The notes under the pieces are model-generated. The model saw only the letters and a list, made by a program, of their open reading frames with translations. It made no database searches and had not been told where the DNA came from. From Marinobacterium iners DSM 11526 (GTDB lineage Bacteria > Pseudomonadota > Gammaproteobacteria > Pseudomonadales > Balneatricaceae), in assembly GCF_900107855.1 (NCBI RefSeq), contig NZ_FNRJ01000001.1, forward strand, positions 555,640 through 619,639: a stretch of DNA of 64,000 nucleotides, written 5' to 3'. Position 1 is the first letter of the stretch. Every line of letters begins with the position of its first letter. Shown here one piece after another: positions 55,463 to 63,202 of this stretch. The translations under genes were made by a program, and so were the position numbers.

Positions 55463-57130
55463 ATGCTGACCCAACTGACCATTCGCAACTTCGCCATCGT
55501 GAGCGACCTTGAAGTCGAGCTGAATCGAGGGATGACCGTCATCAGCGGCGAAACCGGCGCCGGCAAGTCAATCATGCTGGACGCCCTCGGACTCTGCCTG
55601 GGTGATCGAGCTGACAGTGACAGTGTCAACAGCGGCTCAGAGCGCGCCGAGCTCACGGCCAGCTTTGATATCCGCACAATCCCACAGGCCAGGCTGTGGC
55701 TCAGCGAACACGACCTAGAGGGTGACCCTCAGGAATGCCATTTACGCCGTGTCATCACACGTGAAGGCCGCAGTCGAAGCTACATCAATGGTCGCCCCAC
55801 CCCTCTGGCATTGCTGCGCGAACTCGGCCAGTACCTGGTCGACATTCATGGCCAGCACGAGCATCAACGGCTGTTGAAAAAGGATCATCACCGGGTGCTG
55901 CTGGACGAATTCGGAAACCATACCGAGCTGACTGAAGAAGCACGCCGCCTGTACCACAAATGGCGCCGCCAGCATGCCGAGCTTGAGCAACTTACCCAAG
56001 TATCGGACGAGCGCAATGCACGCATTCAACTATTGAGCTACCAGGTCGAAGAGCTGGAGCAACTTGCGCTGACGCAGGGAGAACTGGAGCAACTGGAGCA
56101 TGAGCAGCAACTGCTGGAAAATGCCGGTAGCCTGTTAAGCACAGGTCAGCAATTGCTCAATATCAGCCATGAGGATGATAGTCTCAACTGCCAGTCCATG
56201 TTGCATCACTGCCTTCAGCTGCTGCATCAGCTGGGCACGGAAGATTCGCGTCTGCAACAGGCCAATGAAATGTTTAACAGCGCACTGATACAGGTGGAAG
56301 AAGCCGGTCGCGAGGTCCGTCATTTTTTGGAAGCAGTAGAAATCAACCCCGAACGCCAGCAGGAGGTGGAAGAACGCCTGACGGCCATCTACGATGTAGC
56401 GCGCAAACACCGCTTATTGCCTGAGCAGCTTATTGAGTTCCAGCAATCTCTACAGCAGGAGCTGATGGGCCTGACCCGATCCGACAACGAAATTGAATTA
56501 CTGGCCGACGAAGTAGAATCGGCCTGGCAGAGCTACCTCAAAACCGCCGCTGAGCTCAGCCTTGCACGGCAACAACAGGCCGAGCACTTGGACCGCTTAG
56601 TGGACGCCCAGCTGCATGCCCTTGGCATGCCTGCCGCCCGTTTCAGTGCGTGTCTGACGCCACTGGATACTGAGCGCTACAGTGCTAGCGGCCTTGAAGA
56701 GGTCGAGTTCCTGATTAGCACCAACGAGGGCCAGCCAGCCCGTGCACTGGCAAAAGTTGCATCAGGTGGTGAACTGTCCCGAATCAGCCTGGCGATACAG
56801 GTGGTTACGGCACAGACATCCAGCACCCCAACACTGGTATTTGATGAAGTCGATGTAGGTATCGGTGGCGCCATTGCTGAAGTGGTCGGTCGGATGCTGC
56901 GTGAACTGGGTGAACGGGTGCAGGTTTTGTGTGTAACACACCAACCCCAAGTGGCGGCACAAGGGCATCAGCACCTGTTTGTAAGCAAAAAGGGACAGAA
57001 AGGTACATCCCAGACCCGGGTATCAAGGTTGAGCGAGGCCCAAAGGGTAGAAGAAGTTGCCCGCATGCTGGGCGGTGTCGATATTACGCGGACGTCAATG
57101 GAGCATGCACGAGAAATGCTGTCAGCCTGA
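55463..57130 (+). CDS. recN: DNA repair protein RecN
   Basis: 555 residues from the ATG at 55463 (MLTQLTIRNFAIV, matching E. coli), with little ribosome-binding sequence. SMC-like: Walker A GETGAGKSIML near the N-terminus, a central coiled coil (about 150-370), then the ABC signature SGGELSRI and Walker B TLVFDEVDVGIGG. It acts at double-strand breaks and is a strongly SOS-induced gene in E. coli. Confidence 0.97.
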   Translation: MLTQLTIRNFAIVSDLEVELNRGMTVISGETGAGKSIMLDALGLCLGDRADSDSVNSGSERAELTASFDIRTIPQARLWLSEHDLEGDPQECHLRRVITREGRSRSYINGRPTPLALLRELGQYLVDIHGQHEHQRLLKKDHHRVLLDEFGNHTELTEEARRLYHKWRRQHAELEQLTQVSDERNARIQLLSYQVEELEQLALTQGELEQLEHEQQLLENAGSLLSTGQQLLNISHEDDSLNCQSMLHHCLQLLHQLGTEDSRLQQANEMFNSALIQVEEAGREVRHFLEAVEINPERQQEVEERLTAIYDVARKHRLLPEQLIEFQQSLQQELMGLTRSDNEIELLADEVESAWQSYLKTAAELSLARQQQAEHLDRLVDAQLHALGMPAARFSACLTPLDTERYSASGLEEVEFLISTNEGQPARALAKVASGGELSRISLAIQVVTAQTSSTPTLVFDEVDVGIGGAIAEVVGRMLRELGERVQVLCVTHQPQVAAQGHQHLFVSKKGQKGTSQTRVSRLSEAQRVEEVARMLGGVDITRTSMEHAREMLSA

Positions 57131-57141
57131 GCGGCTGACAG
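57119..57141. terminator. Hairpin between convergent recN and fur
   Basis: Perfect 9-bp stem (CTGTCAGCC) with a 5-nt loop that spans the recN stop codon. No clear U-tract on either side, so terminator function is uncertain. Confidence 0.5.
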
Positions 57142-57150
57142 CAAGGCTGC

Positions 57151-57585
57151 CTACTTCTTGTCCTCTTCTTCACAACCGCCCTTGCAGACACCGTAAAGAT
57201 AAAGCGTACGGTCAGTAATGGTAAAGCCAAGCTGGTCCGCAACCTTGTCGAGGATTTCGGATACCTTGGGCTCAGTAAACTCGCGTACTCGGCCACACTT
57301 TACACAGACCACATGGTCGTGATGCTCGTCGCGCGCCAATTCGAAGACAGAATGCCCACCTTCAAAGTGATGACGCGACACCAGACCGGCTGCTTCGAAC
57401 TGAGTCAGAACACGATATACCGTTGCCAAGCCGACATCTTCGCCAAGCTCCATCAGCAGCTTGTATATATCTTCCGCACTGAAGTGGTCACCTTCGCCGG
57501 CACGTTCGAGAATTTGATAAATTTTGACCCGCGGCAGAGTCACCTTCAGTCCGGCTTTCCGCAGTTCCTGATTTTCCAGTGCCAT
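57151..57585 (-). CDS. fur: Ferric uptake regulator Fur
   Basis: 144 residues from the ATG at 57585 (MALENQELRKAGLKVTLPR). Winged-helix DNA-binding domain (GLATVYRVLTQFEAAG) and dimerisation domain with metal ligands in HHFEGGHSVFEL and the His cluster DEHHDHVVCVKCG; a further CKGGCEE near the C-terminus can form the structural zinc site. Represses iron uptake genes with Fe2+. It is divergent from bamE, as is usual in Pseudomonas. Confidence 0.97.
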   Translation of the reverse strand: MALENQELRKAGLKVTLPRVKIYQILERAGEGDHFSAEDIYKLLMELGEDVGLATVYRVLTQFEAAGLVSRHHFEGGHSVFELARDEHHDHVVCVKCGRVREFTEPKVSEILDKVADQLGFTITDRTLYLYGVCKGGCEEEDKK

Positions 57586-57673
57586 ATTAGGTCTCAATCA
57601 CTATGCTGTTCGGGATTTGCAATGTTAGACTCCATTATCTTTGTTTAGGCATGAAAACGGAAGCCATTTACTG

Positions 57674-58015
57674 ATGCGAAAGGTTCTTCTCAGCACAACA
57701 CTTGCCCTGATGATCGCCGGCTGCTCCGAGTTCCCAGGCGTTTACAAGATCGATATCCCTCAGGGTAACGTGGTTACTCAGGAGATGGTCAACCAGCTGC
57801 GCCCCGGCATGACGCACTCTCAGGTGCGCTATGTCATGGGTACACCGCTGATCAGCGACACCTTCAGCGAGGGACGCTGGGACTACCTGTACAGCATCAA
57901 GGAGGGGGATGGCCAGCGTTACCAAGAGCGGATCAGCGTTTTCTTTGAAGATGGCAAGCTGACTCGCCTTAGCGGCGACTTTCGTCCCGGGGTAGCGCAG
58001 GATCAGTCTCGCTAG
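57674..58015 (+). CDS. bamE: Outer-membrane assembly lipoprotein BamE (SmpA)
   Basis: 113 residues from the ATG at 57674. Lipoprotein signal ending LMIAGC with the lipidated Cys at residue 17. The SmpA/OmlA domain is complete: [30 protein letters not shown] and RWDYLYSI. It is part of the BAM complex that inserts beta-barrel proteins. It is divergent from fur. Confidence 0.96.
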   Translation: MRKVLLSTTLALMIAGCSEFPGVYKIDIPQGNVVTQEMVNQLRPGMTHSQVRYVMGTPLISDTFSEGRWDYLYSIKEGDGQRYQERISVFFEDGKLTRLSGDFRPGVAQDQSR

Positions 58016-58036
58016 TCGGTTATACGATGCGGGGAA

Positions 58037-58360
58037 TCACTCCCCGCCCCCCTGTTTCGTTTGCTCTGATGCCTTTTCCGCTTTCATTTTAGCAGCTCGA
58101 CGAGCACGGACTTCCTTGGGGTCCGCAATTAACGGCCGGTATATTTCAACCCGATCACCATCCTTCAACACTGTCGTCGCAGGGTCCTTTATCGCCTTGC
58201 CGAAGATTCCCATCGACGCGGTCGCAGGGTCAACACCGGAAAACAGCTCAGCAATTCCAGAGCGAACAACAGCCTGATAGGCCGTACATTCCTCATCTAC
58301 CTGCAGTGCAATGATTTTCTGCTCGTAAGGTAACGCATAGGCTACTTCGACACTAATCAT
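58037..58360 (-). CDS. rnfH: RnfH family ubiquitin-like protein
   Basis: 107 residues. Beta-grasp fold with [18 protein letters not shown] at the start and [22 protein letters not shown]-like C-terminus ([20 protein letters not shown]). Function uncertain; it may modulate Rnf electron transport or act as an antitoxin partner of RatA. It shares a base with the ratA stop (TAATG), the conserved ratA-rnfH pair. Confidence 0.93.
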   Translation of the reverse strand: [107 protein letters not shown]

Positions 58361-58800
58361 TACGCCTCCTGACCCAATACTGTATCGGCACGCATCACAA
58401 ACGCATCGACCAATGTCGTCGCCACCGAGTTAAACACCTTGGACATGGCAAGCCCGGCGAGCTTGCCCTTGAATTCAAAATCCATCTGCAACTCTACTTT
58501 CGAAGCGTCCTCACTCAGGGGGGTGAAGGTCCATTTACCCCTGAAAGACGAGAACGGACCCTCAACCAAAGTAATCTCCATTAAGTCTGGGCGCTGCAGG
58601 AAATTTCTCGTGGTAAAGCTGTACTTCAGCCCGCTCTTTGCAAGATGCAGAGTAGCAACCAGCTCCTGAGAAGACTCAGAAACAACATCGGTTGACGCAC
58701 ACCAAGGCAAAAATGCCGGATAGTTACGCACATCATTTACAAGATCGAACATTTGCTCAGCTGAATGCAGCACCAAAGCGCTGCGGTTTACCTGTGTCAT
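58360..58800 (-). CDS. ratA: RatA-like START/polyketide cyclase-fold protein
   Basis: 146 residues. A helix-grip (COQ10-like) fold: VNRSALVLHSAEQMFDLVNDVRNYPAFLPWC is the family opening. In E. coli RatA blocks 70S association when overproduced; in mitochondria the homologue COQ10 carries ubiquinone, so both roles are possible. It is encoded beside smpB in many gammaproteobacteria, as here. Confidence 0.93.
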   Translation of the reverse strand: MTQVNRSALVLHSAEQMFDLVNDVRNYPAFLPWCASTDVVSESSQELVATLHLAKSGLKYSFTTRNFLQRPDLMEITLVEGPFSSFRGKWTFTPLSEDASKVELQMDFEFKGKLAGLAMSKVFNSVATTLVDAFVMRADTVLGQEA

Positions 58801-58824
58801 AGCATCCTCATGGTGATCACCGAC

Positions 58825-60189
58825 TCAGGCCAGCTTGTCGTACAGGTTGACCACAAAAATCACTGCAACCCCAACCGGGGCGATGAACCGAATGGTGAAC
58901 TGCCATGCACTGTAAGCACCAGAGCTGCCCAATGCCAGTTCGTCGCGAGTCATCTTCTGTGTCAAAACCCAACCCGCGTAGACTGCTATCAGCAACCCAC
59001 TCAACGGCAGCATGATATTGGCAGTAATAAAATCCAGGAAATCAAAGATACCCATGCTGAATATCTTGATATCCGCCCAATGATTGAACGACAGCAGTGA
59101 TGCAATCCCCATCAGCCAGATGATAAAGCCAAGCAAAGCGGCTGCGTGAAGACGCTTGAATCCAAAACGCTCCACAACCCAGGCTGTTGCCGGTTCCAGC
59201 AGGGAGATGGCCGAGGTCCATGCTGCAACACCTACCAAGAGAAAGAACAGAAAGCCAAAGACCTGCCCTCCCGGCATTTGACCAAACGCAACCGGAAGGG
59301 TGATGAACATCAGCCCGGGACCTGCCCCTGGGTCCAGTTGGTTGGCAAACACAATTGGGAAGATAGCCAAGCCTGCAACCAGCGCAACCACCGTATCCAG
59401 TACCCCTATTGTCAGGACTGTGGCGCCAATTGAATCCTTTTTACCCATATAGGAACCATAGGCCATAATTGCCCCCATACCCAGCGACAGGGTAAAGAAG
59501 GAATGTCCCAGAGCCACCAGTACCGCATCCCATGTCAGTGCATCAGGGTTAAAGCTGAACAGGAATGACCAGCCTTCGGCGAAGCTGCCACTGTTGAGTG
59601 AGTATCCAAGAAGCACCAATAGCAAAAGAAAGAGGGCGGGCATCATGATCTTGGTTGCCCGCTCCAGCCCCTTGTTTACACCACCTGCTACAACCACGAC
59701 CACCATCAATACAAAGACAGTGTGCCAAATCAGCATCTGATCCGGGCTTGCCAGCAGCGACTCGAATTTCTTACCGGCAAGGTCGCTGCCTATATCAACA
59801 AACTGCCCCGTACCCATACCTGCGATGTAGTGCAGAACCCAGCCAGCCACCACCGAGTAAAAAGAGAAAATGATGTACCCGGCCAGCACACCCAGCCAGC
59901 CAATCAAGCCCCAGCGAGGATCCCTGCCAGCTTCCACAGCGGTTTCGCGCACTGCGTTGATCGGGCTTTGCCTGGCACGACGGCCGACCAGAATTTCACC
60001 CATCATGATCGGTATGCCAACCAGAAGAATACAAACCAGATAGACCAGCACAAACGCGCCGCCACCATTTTCCCCCGTGATATAGGGAAACTTCCAGATG
60101 TTACCCAGGCCAACTGCAGATCCTGTTGCTGCCAGAATGAAAATCCAACGGTTCGCCCATGAACCGTGCATAGACTGCTTTGACTGCAT
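58825..60189 (-). CDS. Sodium:neurotransmitter symporter (NSS) family transporter
   Basis: 454 residues with about 11-12 transmembrane segments. The LeuT-fold signature SAVGLGNIWKFPYITGENGGGAF is near the N-terminus, with NIWKFPY forming part of the substrate and Na+ sites. It would take up amino acids or related osmolytes with Na+. It stands alone, 24 bp upstream of ratA on the same strand, and is divergent from smpB. Confidence 0.93.
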   Translation of the reverse strand: MQSKQSMHGSWANRWIFILAATGSAVGLGNIWKFPYITGENGGGAFVLVYLVCILLVGIPIMMGEILVGRRARQSPINAVRETAVEAGRDPRWGLIGWLGVLAGYIIFSFYSVVAGWVLHYIAGMGTGQFVDIGSDLAGKKFESLLASPDQMLIWHTVFVLMVVVVVAGGVNKGLERATKIMMPALFLLLLVLLGYSLNSGSFAEGWSFLFSFNPDALTWDAVLVALGHSFFTLSLGMGAIMAYGSYMGKKDSIGATVLTIGVLDTVVALVAGLAIFPIVFANQLDPGAGPGLMFITLPVAFGQMPGGQVFGFLFFLLVGVAAWTSAISLLEPATAWVVERFGFKRLHAAALLGFIIWLMGIASLLSFNHWADIKIFSMGIFDFLDFITANIMLPLSGLLIAVYAGWVLTQKMTRDELALGSSGAYSAWQFTIRFIAPVGVAVIFVVNLYDKLA

Positions 60190-60315
60190 AGTGCTCTCAG
60201 GTTAAAAATTTTATGAACCGCAATTGTTCATATTTCGGACAAGGGTGACAACCTTTTGCTGCATCTCTACACTCAAACACGAGATTAATTACTCTGGGAC
60301 AGCTATATCACCCGC

Positions 60316-60344
60316 TTTCAATGCGGACAGTCGCTCTATATAAT
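60316..60344 (+). promoter_or_regulatory. Sigma-70 promoter placed for a leaderless smpB mRNA
   Basis: A perfect -10 box TATAAT (60339-60344) with a weak -35-like TTTCAA (60316-60321) 17 bp upstream. The predicted start site, seven bases after the -10, falls on the A of the smpB ATG at 60351. Confidence 0.65.
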
Positions 60345-60350
60345 CGCGCC

Positions 60351-60830
60351 ATGGCAAAAAAGAAGAAGTCCCCCGGCGGAAACACCATCTGCCTGAACAA
60401 GCGTGCCAAGCACGAATACACCATCGAAACCCGATTCGAGGCCGGTGTGTCTCTCAGCGGCTGGGAGGTGAAAAGCTTGCGCGAAGGCCGTGGCCAACTG
60501 GTCGATTCATACGTTGTCTTCAAAAATGATGAAGCTTGGCTTGTAGGCGCACACATCACACCCCTGATCTCAGCCTCAACACACTTTGTCACCGAGCCCA
60601 GGCGTGATAGAAAGCTTCTGCTGCATCGACGCGAGATTGAAAAGCTGACTACCGCCGTCGAGGCCAAAGGCTACACCTGTGTAGCATTGGCTCTTTACTG
60701 GAAGAACGGCATGGTCAAGTGTGAAATTGCGCTTGTGAAGGGAAAGAAACTGCACGACAAACGCGCTGACGAGAAAGAAAAAGACTGGAATCGACAGAAA
60801 CATCGCGAAATGTCTGTTGCAGCCCGTTGA
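60351..60830 (+). CDS. smpB: SsrA-binding protein SmpB
   Basis: 159 residues from the ATG at 60351 ([10 protein letters not shown]). OB-fold with [20 protein letters not shown] and [18 protein letters not shown]; the basic C-terminal tail [17 protein letters not shown] enters the ribosomal A site. It delivers tmRNA to stalled ribosomes and is followed 55 bp later by ssrA itself. No Shine-Dalgarno sequence precedes the ATG. Confidence 0.98.
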   Translation: MAKKKKSPGGNTICLNKRAKHEYTIETRFEAGVSLSGWEVKSLREGRGQLVDSYVVFKNDEAWLVGAHITPLISASTHFVTEPRRDRKLLLHRREIEKLTTAVEAKGYTCVALALYWKNGMVKCEIALVKGKKLHDKRADEKEKDWNRQKHREMSVAAR

Positions 60831-60852
60831 ACCTTTTCACTTTCTTCCGGTC

Positions 60853-60869
60853 TACAATGCCGGTACAAT
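60853..60869 (+). promoter_or_regulatory. Tandem -10-like boxes upstream of ssrA
   Basis: TACAAT occurs at 60853-60858 and again at 60864-60869. The second would start transcription about ten bases before the mature tmRNA 5' end, consistent with RNase P trimming. No good -35 was seen. Confidence 0.45.
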
Positions 60870-60885
60870 GACTCGTTACATATCT

Positions 60886-61243
60886 GGGGGTGACTTGGCT
60901 TCGACGCTGATTACGAACCCTTGGGTGCATGCCGAGAACGTGATGATTCTCGTTAATCCCTCATCACACAGTTATAGTTGCAAACGACGATAACTACGCT
61001 CTAGCCGCTTAAGTCGGCTAGCGCCGCACTCTAAGGTGTCTGTAACTCAGAGGTTCGCGGTGTCATACGAGACAGAATCGCCTGGATGCTTTGCTCTAAG
61101 CTGAACGGTTAAAACTAAAAGAGCTCGCCCATAGCACCCTGGCTCTCGGGTCGCGACGGGTTAATTGAATAGAGATGCCTAAGCATGTAGATCTTGAGGC
61201 AGAGGATTGGCGGACGCGGGTTCGAAACCCGCCACCTCCACCA
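60886..61243 (+). ncRNA. ssrA: Transfer-messenger RNA (tmRNA)
   Basis: 358 nt. The 5' end GGGGGTG pairs with CACCTCC just before the encoded ACCA tail, giving a 7-bp alanine-type acceptor stem; the T-arm GCGGGTTCGAAACCCGC is intact. The tag reading frame at 60980-61012 encodes ANDDNYALAA and stop, one residue different from the E. coli tag. It rescues stalled ribosomes with SmpB. The 3' end is a common integration site for phages and islands, and integrase remains lie 470 bp downstream. Confidence 0.97.
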
Positions 61244-61256
61244 AATTGCAAAAGCT

Positions 61257-61282
61257 AAAAGCCTGTTTTTACAGGCTTTTTT
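61257..61282 (+). terminator. Intrinsic terminator of ssrA
   Basis: AAAAGCCTGT/ACAGGCTTTT stem with a TTTT loop and six T at the 3' side, 13 bp after the tmRNA. Confidence 0.93.
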
Positions 61283-61398
61283 CGTTTCTGGGCTTCACAA
61301 AACCCCTGAAGTGTCGAAAAAGTGTCGAACTGAACGCTAGACCAAGCCTCAAGTAGGATCTACTCTGAATTTCCCCAATGATCTTGCAGGCACTTAAC

Positions 61399-61701
61399 AT
61401 GACAGCATTTACAAAAGAGAAATTCTATGACGAATCTAACAATCCCAAGGGTGAGTACCTACCCTCGCATTGTTTTCTTTGCGGAGAACCGATTTTTGGT
61501 AATAAGTCTCTAGATACTGGAGGTTCAGTTATCTGGGCAGGTGTAGGAGGCCCTATTTCATTACATCAAGGCTGCGCCGAAATTTTAGGACTTCATCTCA
61601 TTCAAGATGCCAGGAGCCTTGCATCAATGACCGGCGTAAGAAGAAACATAAGCCCAGGAGATCCCACGGATATTAATTGTATTTGGTATGTTCAGAAATA
61701 A
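61399..61701 (+). CDS. AT-rich accessory gene, small protein with Cys/His motif
   Basis: 100 residues from the ATG at 61399 (GCAGG eight bases upstream); an ATG at 61378 is an alternative. I do not recognise the family. SHCFLCGEPIF and ISLHQGCAEILGLHL supply a CxxC and an HxxxC that could bind zinc. It is visibly richer in A and T than the housekeeping genes to the left, and it lies between ssrA and integrase remains, so it is most likely imported cargo. Confidence 0.65.
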   Translation: MTAFTKEKFYDESNNPKGEYLPSHCFLCGEPIFGNKSLDTGGSVIWAGVGGPISLHQGCAEILGLHLIQDARSLASMTGVRRNISPGDPTDINCIWYVQK

Positions 61702-61710
61702 CTCGAGACT

Positions 61711-62526
61711 CTATGCGAAATACTGAACCAAGCTGGGCCCTAGACGGCAAGCCTCAGTCAGATGATCTTGAGACAAGTGTGCATACCGCATTGTGACTGT
61801 TACGGCGGAGTGTCCGAGGATCTTCTGAAGTGTCAGGATATTGCCACCGTTCATCATGAAGTGACTGGCGAACGTATGTCGTAGCACATGAGCTGCCTGG
61901 CCCTTGGGTAGCTCTATCGTGGTCTTTTCCAATGCCCTGCGGAATGCACCGATTGAACTGGTGAAAGGTCCGTACGTTTTCCAATGCTGTAGTAGCCGTT
62001 GTTCCATTTCCTGAGAGATGGGCACAGTTCTAACCTTTCCGTTTTTGGTGTTACTAAAGGTCACTGCCCTATTCCGTACAGATGACGGTTTAAGGTTTTC
62101 GGCCTCTGACCAACGGGCACCCGTTGCCAGACACACCAGTACAATCAGCTCCAGGTGAGGGTTCGCCCCTGCCGATCGGGAGCGGATAACGTCGAGCAAC
62201 TCCTGTATCTGATCCTGTGTTAACCAGGATAATTCTATCTGCTGCAGCTTGAGAGGTTTCACCTTGGCCAAAGGGTTTTCGTATTTCACCTGGTCCAGTG
62301 CATAGAGTTCGTTATACACCGCACGGATATACGTCAGCTCATTGTTCAGTGTCTTATCGGTAATCCCTGATTCAGAACGATTGCGACGGTCTTTCATGTA
62401 CGCTGTCGGTGTCAGCTTGATTGCTGCCGGGTCCTTGAGGCGAGCCGCCATATTCATAAGCGCAGTCTTCCTGCGCACACCATCGCGCAGGGTGTGTTCA
62501 TGAAAACCATACCAAAGCGTATTCAA
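61711..62526 (-). pseudogene. 5'-truncated phage-type tyrosine integrase
   Basis: 271 residues survive from a TTG codon directly preceded by an in-frame stop. The sequence begins inside a normal P2-like integrase (WYGFHEHTLRDGVRRKTAL), so the N-terminal arm-binding domain (very roughly 60-90 residues) is missing. The catalytic domain looks intact: R in GARWSEAENL, HVLRHTFASHFM, and LGHSAVTVTMRYAHL with the tyrosine. It points toward ssrA, which fits an element once integrated at the tmRNA 3' end. No second copy of the tmRNA end is in the window. Confidence 0.8.
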
Positions 62527-62698
62527 TTAGCTCAGTTTTGTAGCTTTCCTTGGTCAAGTCCGACCACTACAGGCATCAAAGTGCGTGCCCCCACAAACCT
62601 TGAGCGTAGGGGAAGAGGTATGTGGGCTACGCCGCTTTGAATACGGGGTAGCCCTTTCAGAAAAGCACCCCATGTTTTGACATAGATCATTATTTAAA
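62527..62698. other. Intergenic stretch without recognised gene
   Basis: About 170 bp between the truncated integrase and the dyad upstream of the structured RNA. It may contain the rotted 5' end of the integrase gene. A consensus-like TTGACA at 62677-62682 has no matching -10 at standard spacing. Confidence 0.6.
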
Positions 62699-62712
62699 TG
62701 TCTGCACGGACA
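62699..62712. promoter_or_regulatory. Dyad TGTC-N6-GACA upstream of the structured RNA
   Basis: Perfect inverted repeat centred about 60 bp before the predicted RNA start, where an activator would bind. It recalls the TGT...ACA ends of GacA/UvrY sites, but the spacing is 14 rather than 18 bp, so the match is only partial. Confidence 0.4.
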
Positions 62713-62753
62713 ATATAAGAGTTTTTCCTATATACCCGCTCATATCACACCCC

Positions 62754-62759
62754 TATTAT
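62754..62759 (+). promoter_or_regulatory. Candidate -10 box of the structured RNA
   Basis: TATTAT with no good -35 at 17 bp, as expected for an activator-dependent promoter. Transcription would start near 62766. TATATA at 62729-62734 is an alternative. Confidence 0.4.
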
Positions 62760-62765
62760 GCCCCT

Positions 62766-62894
62766 GAGGTTCACAAGGTGTGACCAAGACGACAGGAGTT
62801 CGTACCTCATCGCCTGCTTCGGGACTGAAGCAGCGACTGACAGGGAAGTCAGTGACAGGGCCCGCCGCAGGGAGAGCGCCGGGCCCTTTCTTTT
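62766..62894 (+). ncRNA. Candidate CsrB/RsmY/RsmZ-like CsrA-sequestering small RNA
   Basis: An untranslated ~129-nt unit. Hairpin 1: TCACA/TGTGA with an AGG loop (62771-62783). Hairpin 2: ACGA/TCGT with loop CAGGAGT (62789-62803). Hairpin 3: CTGCTTC/GAAGCAG with loop GGGACT (62814-62833). Hairpin 4: ACTGAC/GTCAGT with loop AGGGAA (62836-62853), containing the exact CsrA core ACAGGGA. Hairpin 5: the terminator GGGCCCG-C-CGC/GCG-C-CGGGCCC with loop AGGGAGA, then TTTCTTTT. Thus four successive hairpins, including the terminator, place GGA in the apical loop, the defining layout of RNAs that titrate CsrA/RsmA. A longer pairing GAGGT (62766-62770) with ACCTC (62804-62808) could enclose the first two. 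Short reading frames on both strands look meaningless. The 5' end is estimated. Confidence 0.7.
62858..62894 (+). terminator. Intrinsic terminator ending the structured RNA
   Basis: GGGCCCG/CGGGCCC outer stem, CGC/GCG inner stem, loop AGGGAGA, followed by TTTCTTTT. Confidence 0.88.
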
Positions 62895-62956
62895 GCCCGA
62901 CGCGCTTACCGTTCCGGCTGTTGTTTGTAGCGGGGCCCGCTAAACCGGACACCACC

Positions 62957-63155
62957 TCATTCGTTTGATGCCAGTTCCACACGCTACTCCCAGGTAGATT
63001 TCATTTTCAATCCCAGATATGGGTGGCTGCGATTATCGTCCTCGATCCATTTCGGCAACCTGGTCATAACAGTCGCAGCACCAGGAAGAACCTTCAGATA
63101 CACATAGTCCAGTTTAAACGCCTCACGAAGGCCTAGTACATGCCATTACTTTGAG
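62957..63155 (-). pseudogene. IS3-family transposase OrfB, 3' fragment
   Basis: On the minus strand the translation gives SNGMY*AFV, then after a frameshift LDYVYLKVLPGAATVM, LPKWIEDDNRSHPYLGLKMK and LASNE before the stop at 62957. This is the C-terminal end of an IS3-family transposase (the last DDE region with SNGM.EAFVKT, HPH.GL). It is broken by internal stops and at least one frameshift. GGTGTCCGGTTTAGCGGG beyond it is a likely IS end. Confidence 0.75.
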
Positions 63156-63202
63156 GGCTTCAAACGGGTGAGACACTCGCCTCTGACTGAACGAAGCGGT
63201 AC

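Noticed and set aside
62677..62682. TTGACA as -35 of the candidate small RNA
   Set aside because: No -10 at 16-18 bp; the nearest TATTTAAAT is only about eight bases downstream.
62740..62982. Open frames of 60-80 codons on both strands across the structured RNA
   Set aside because: They overlap stems and a terminator, lack ribosome-binding sites and give low-complexity proteins; structure explains the sequence better.
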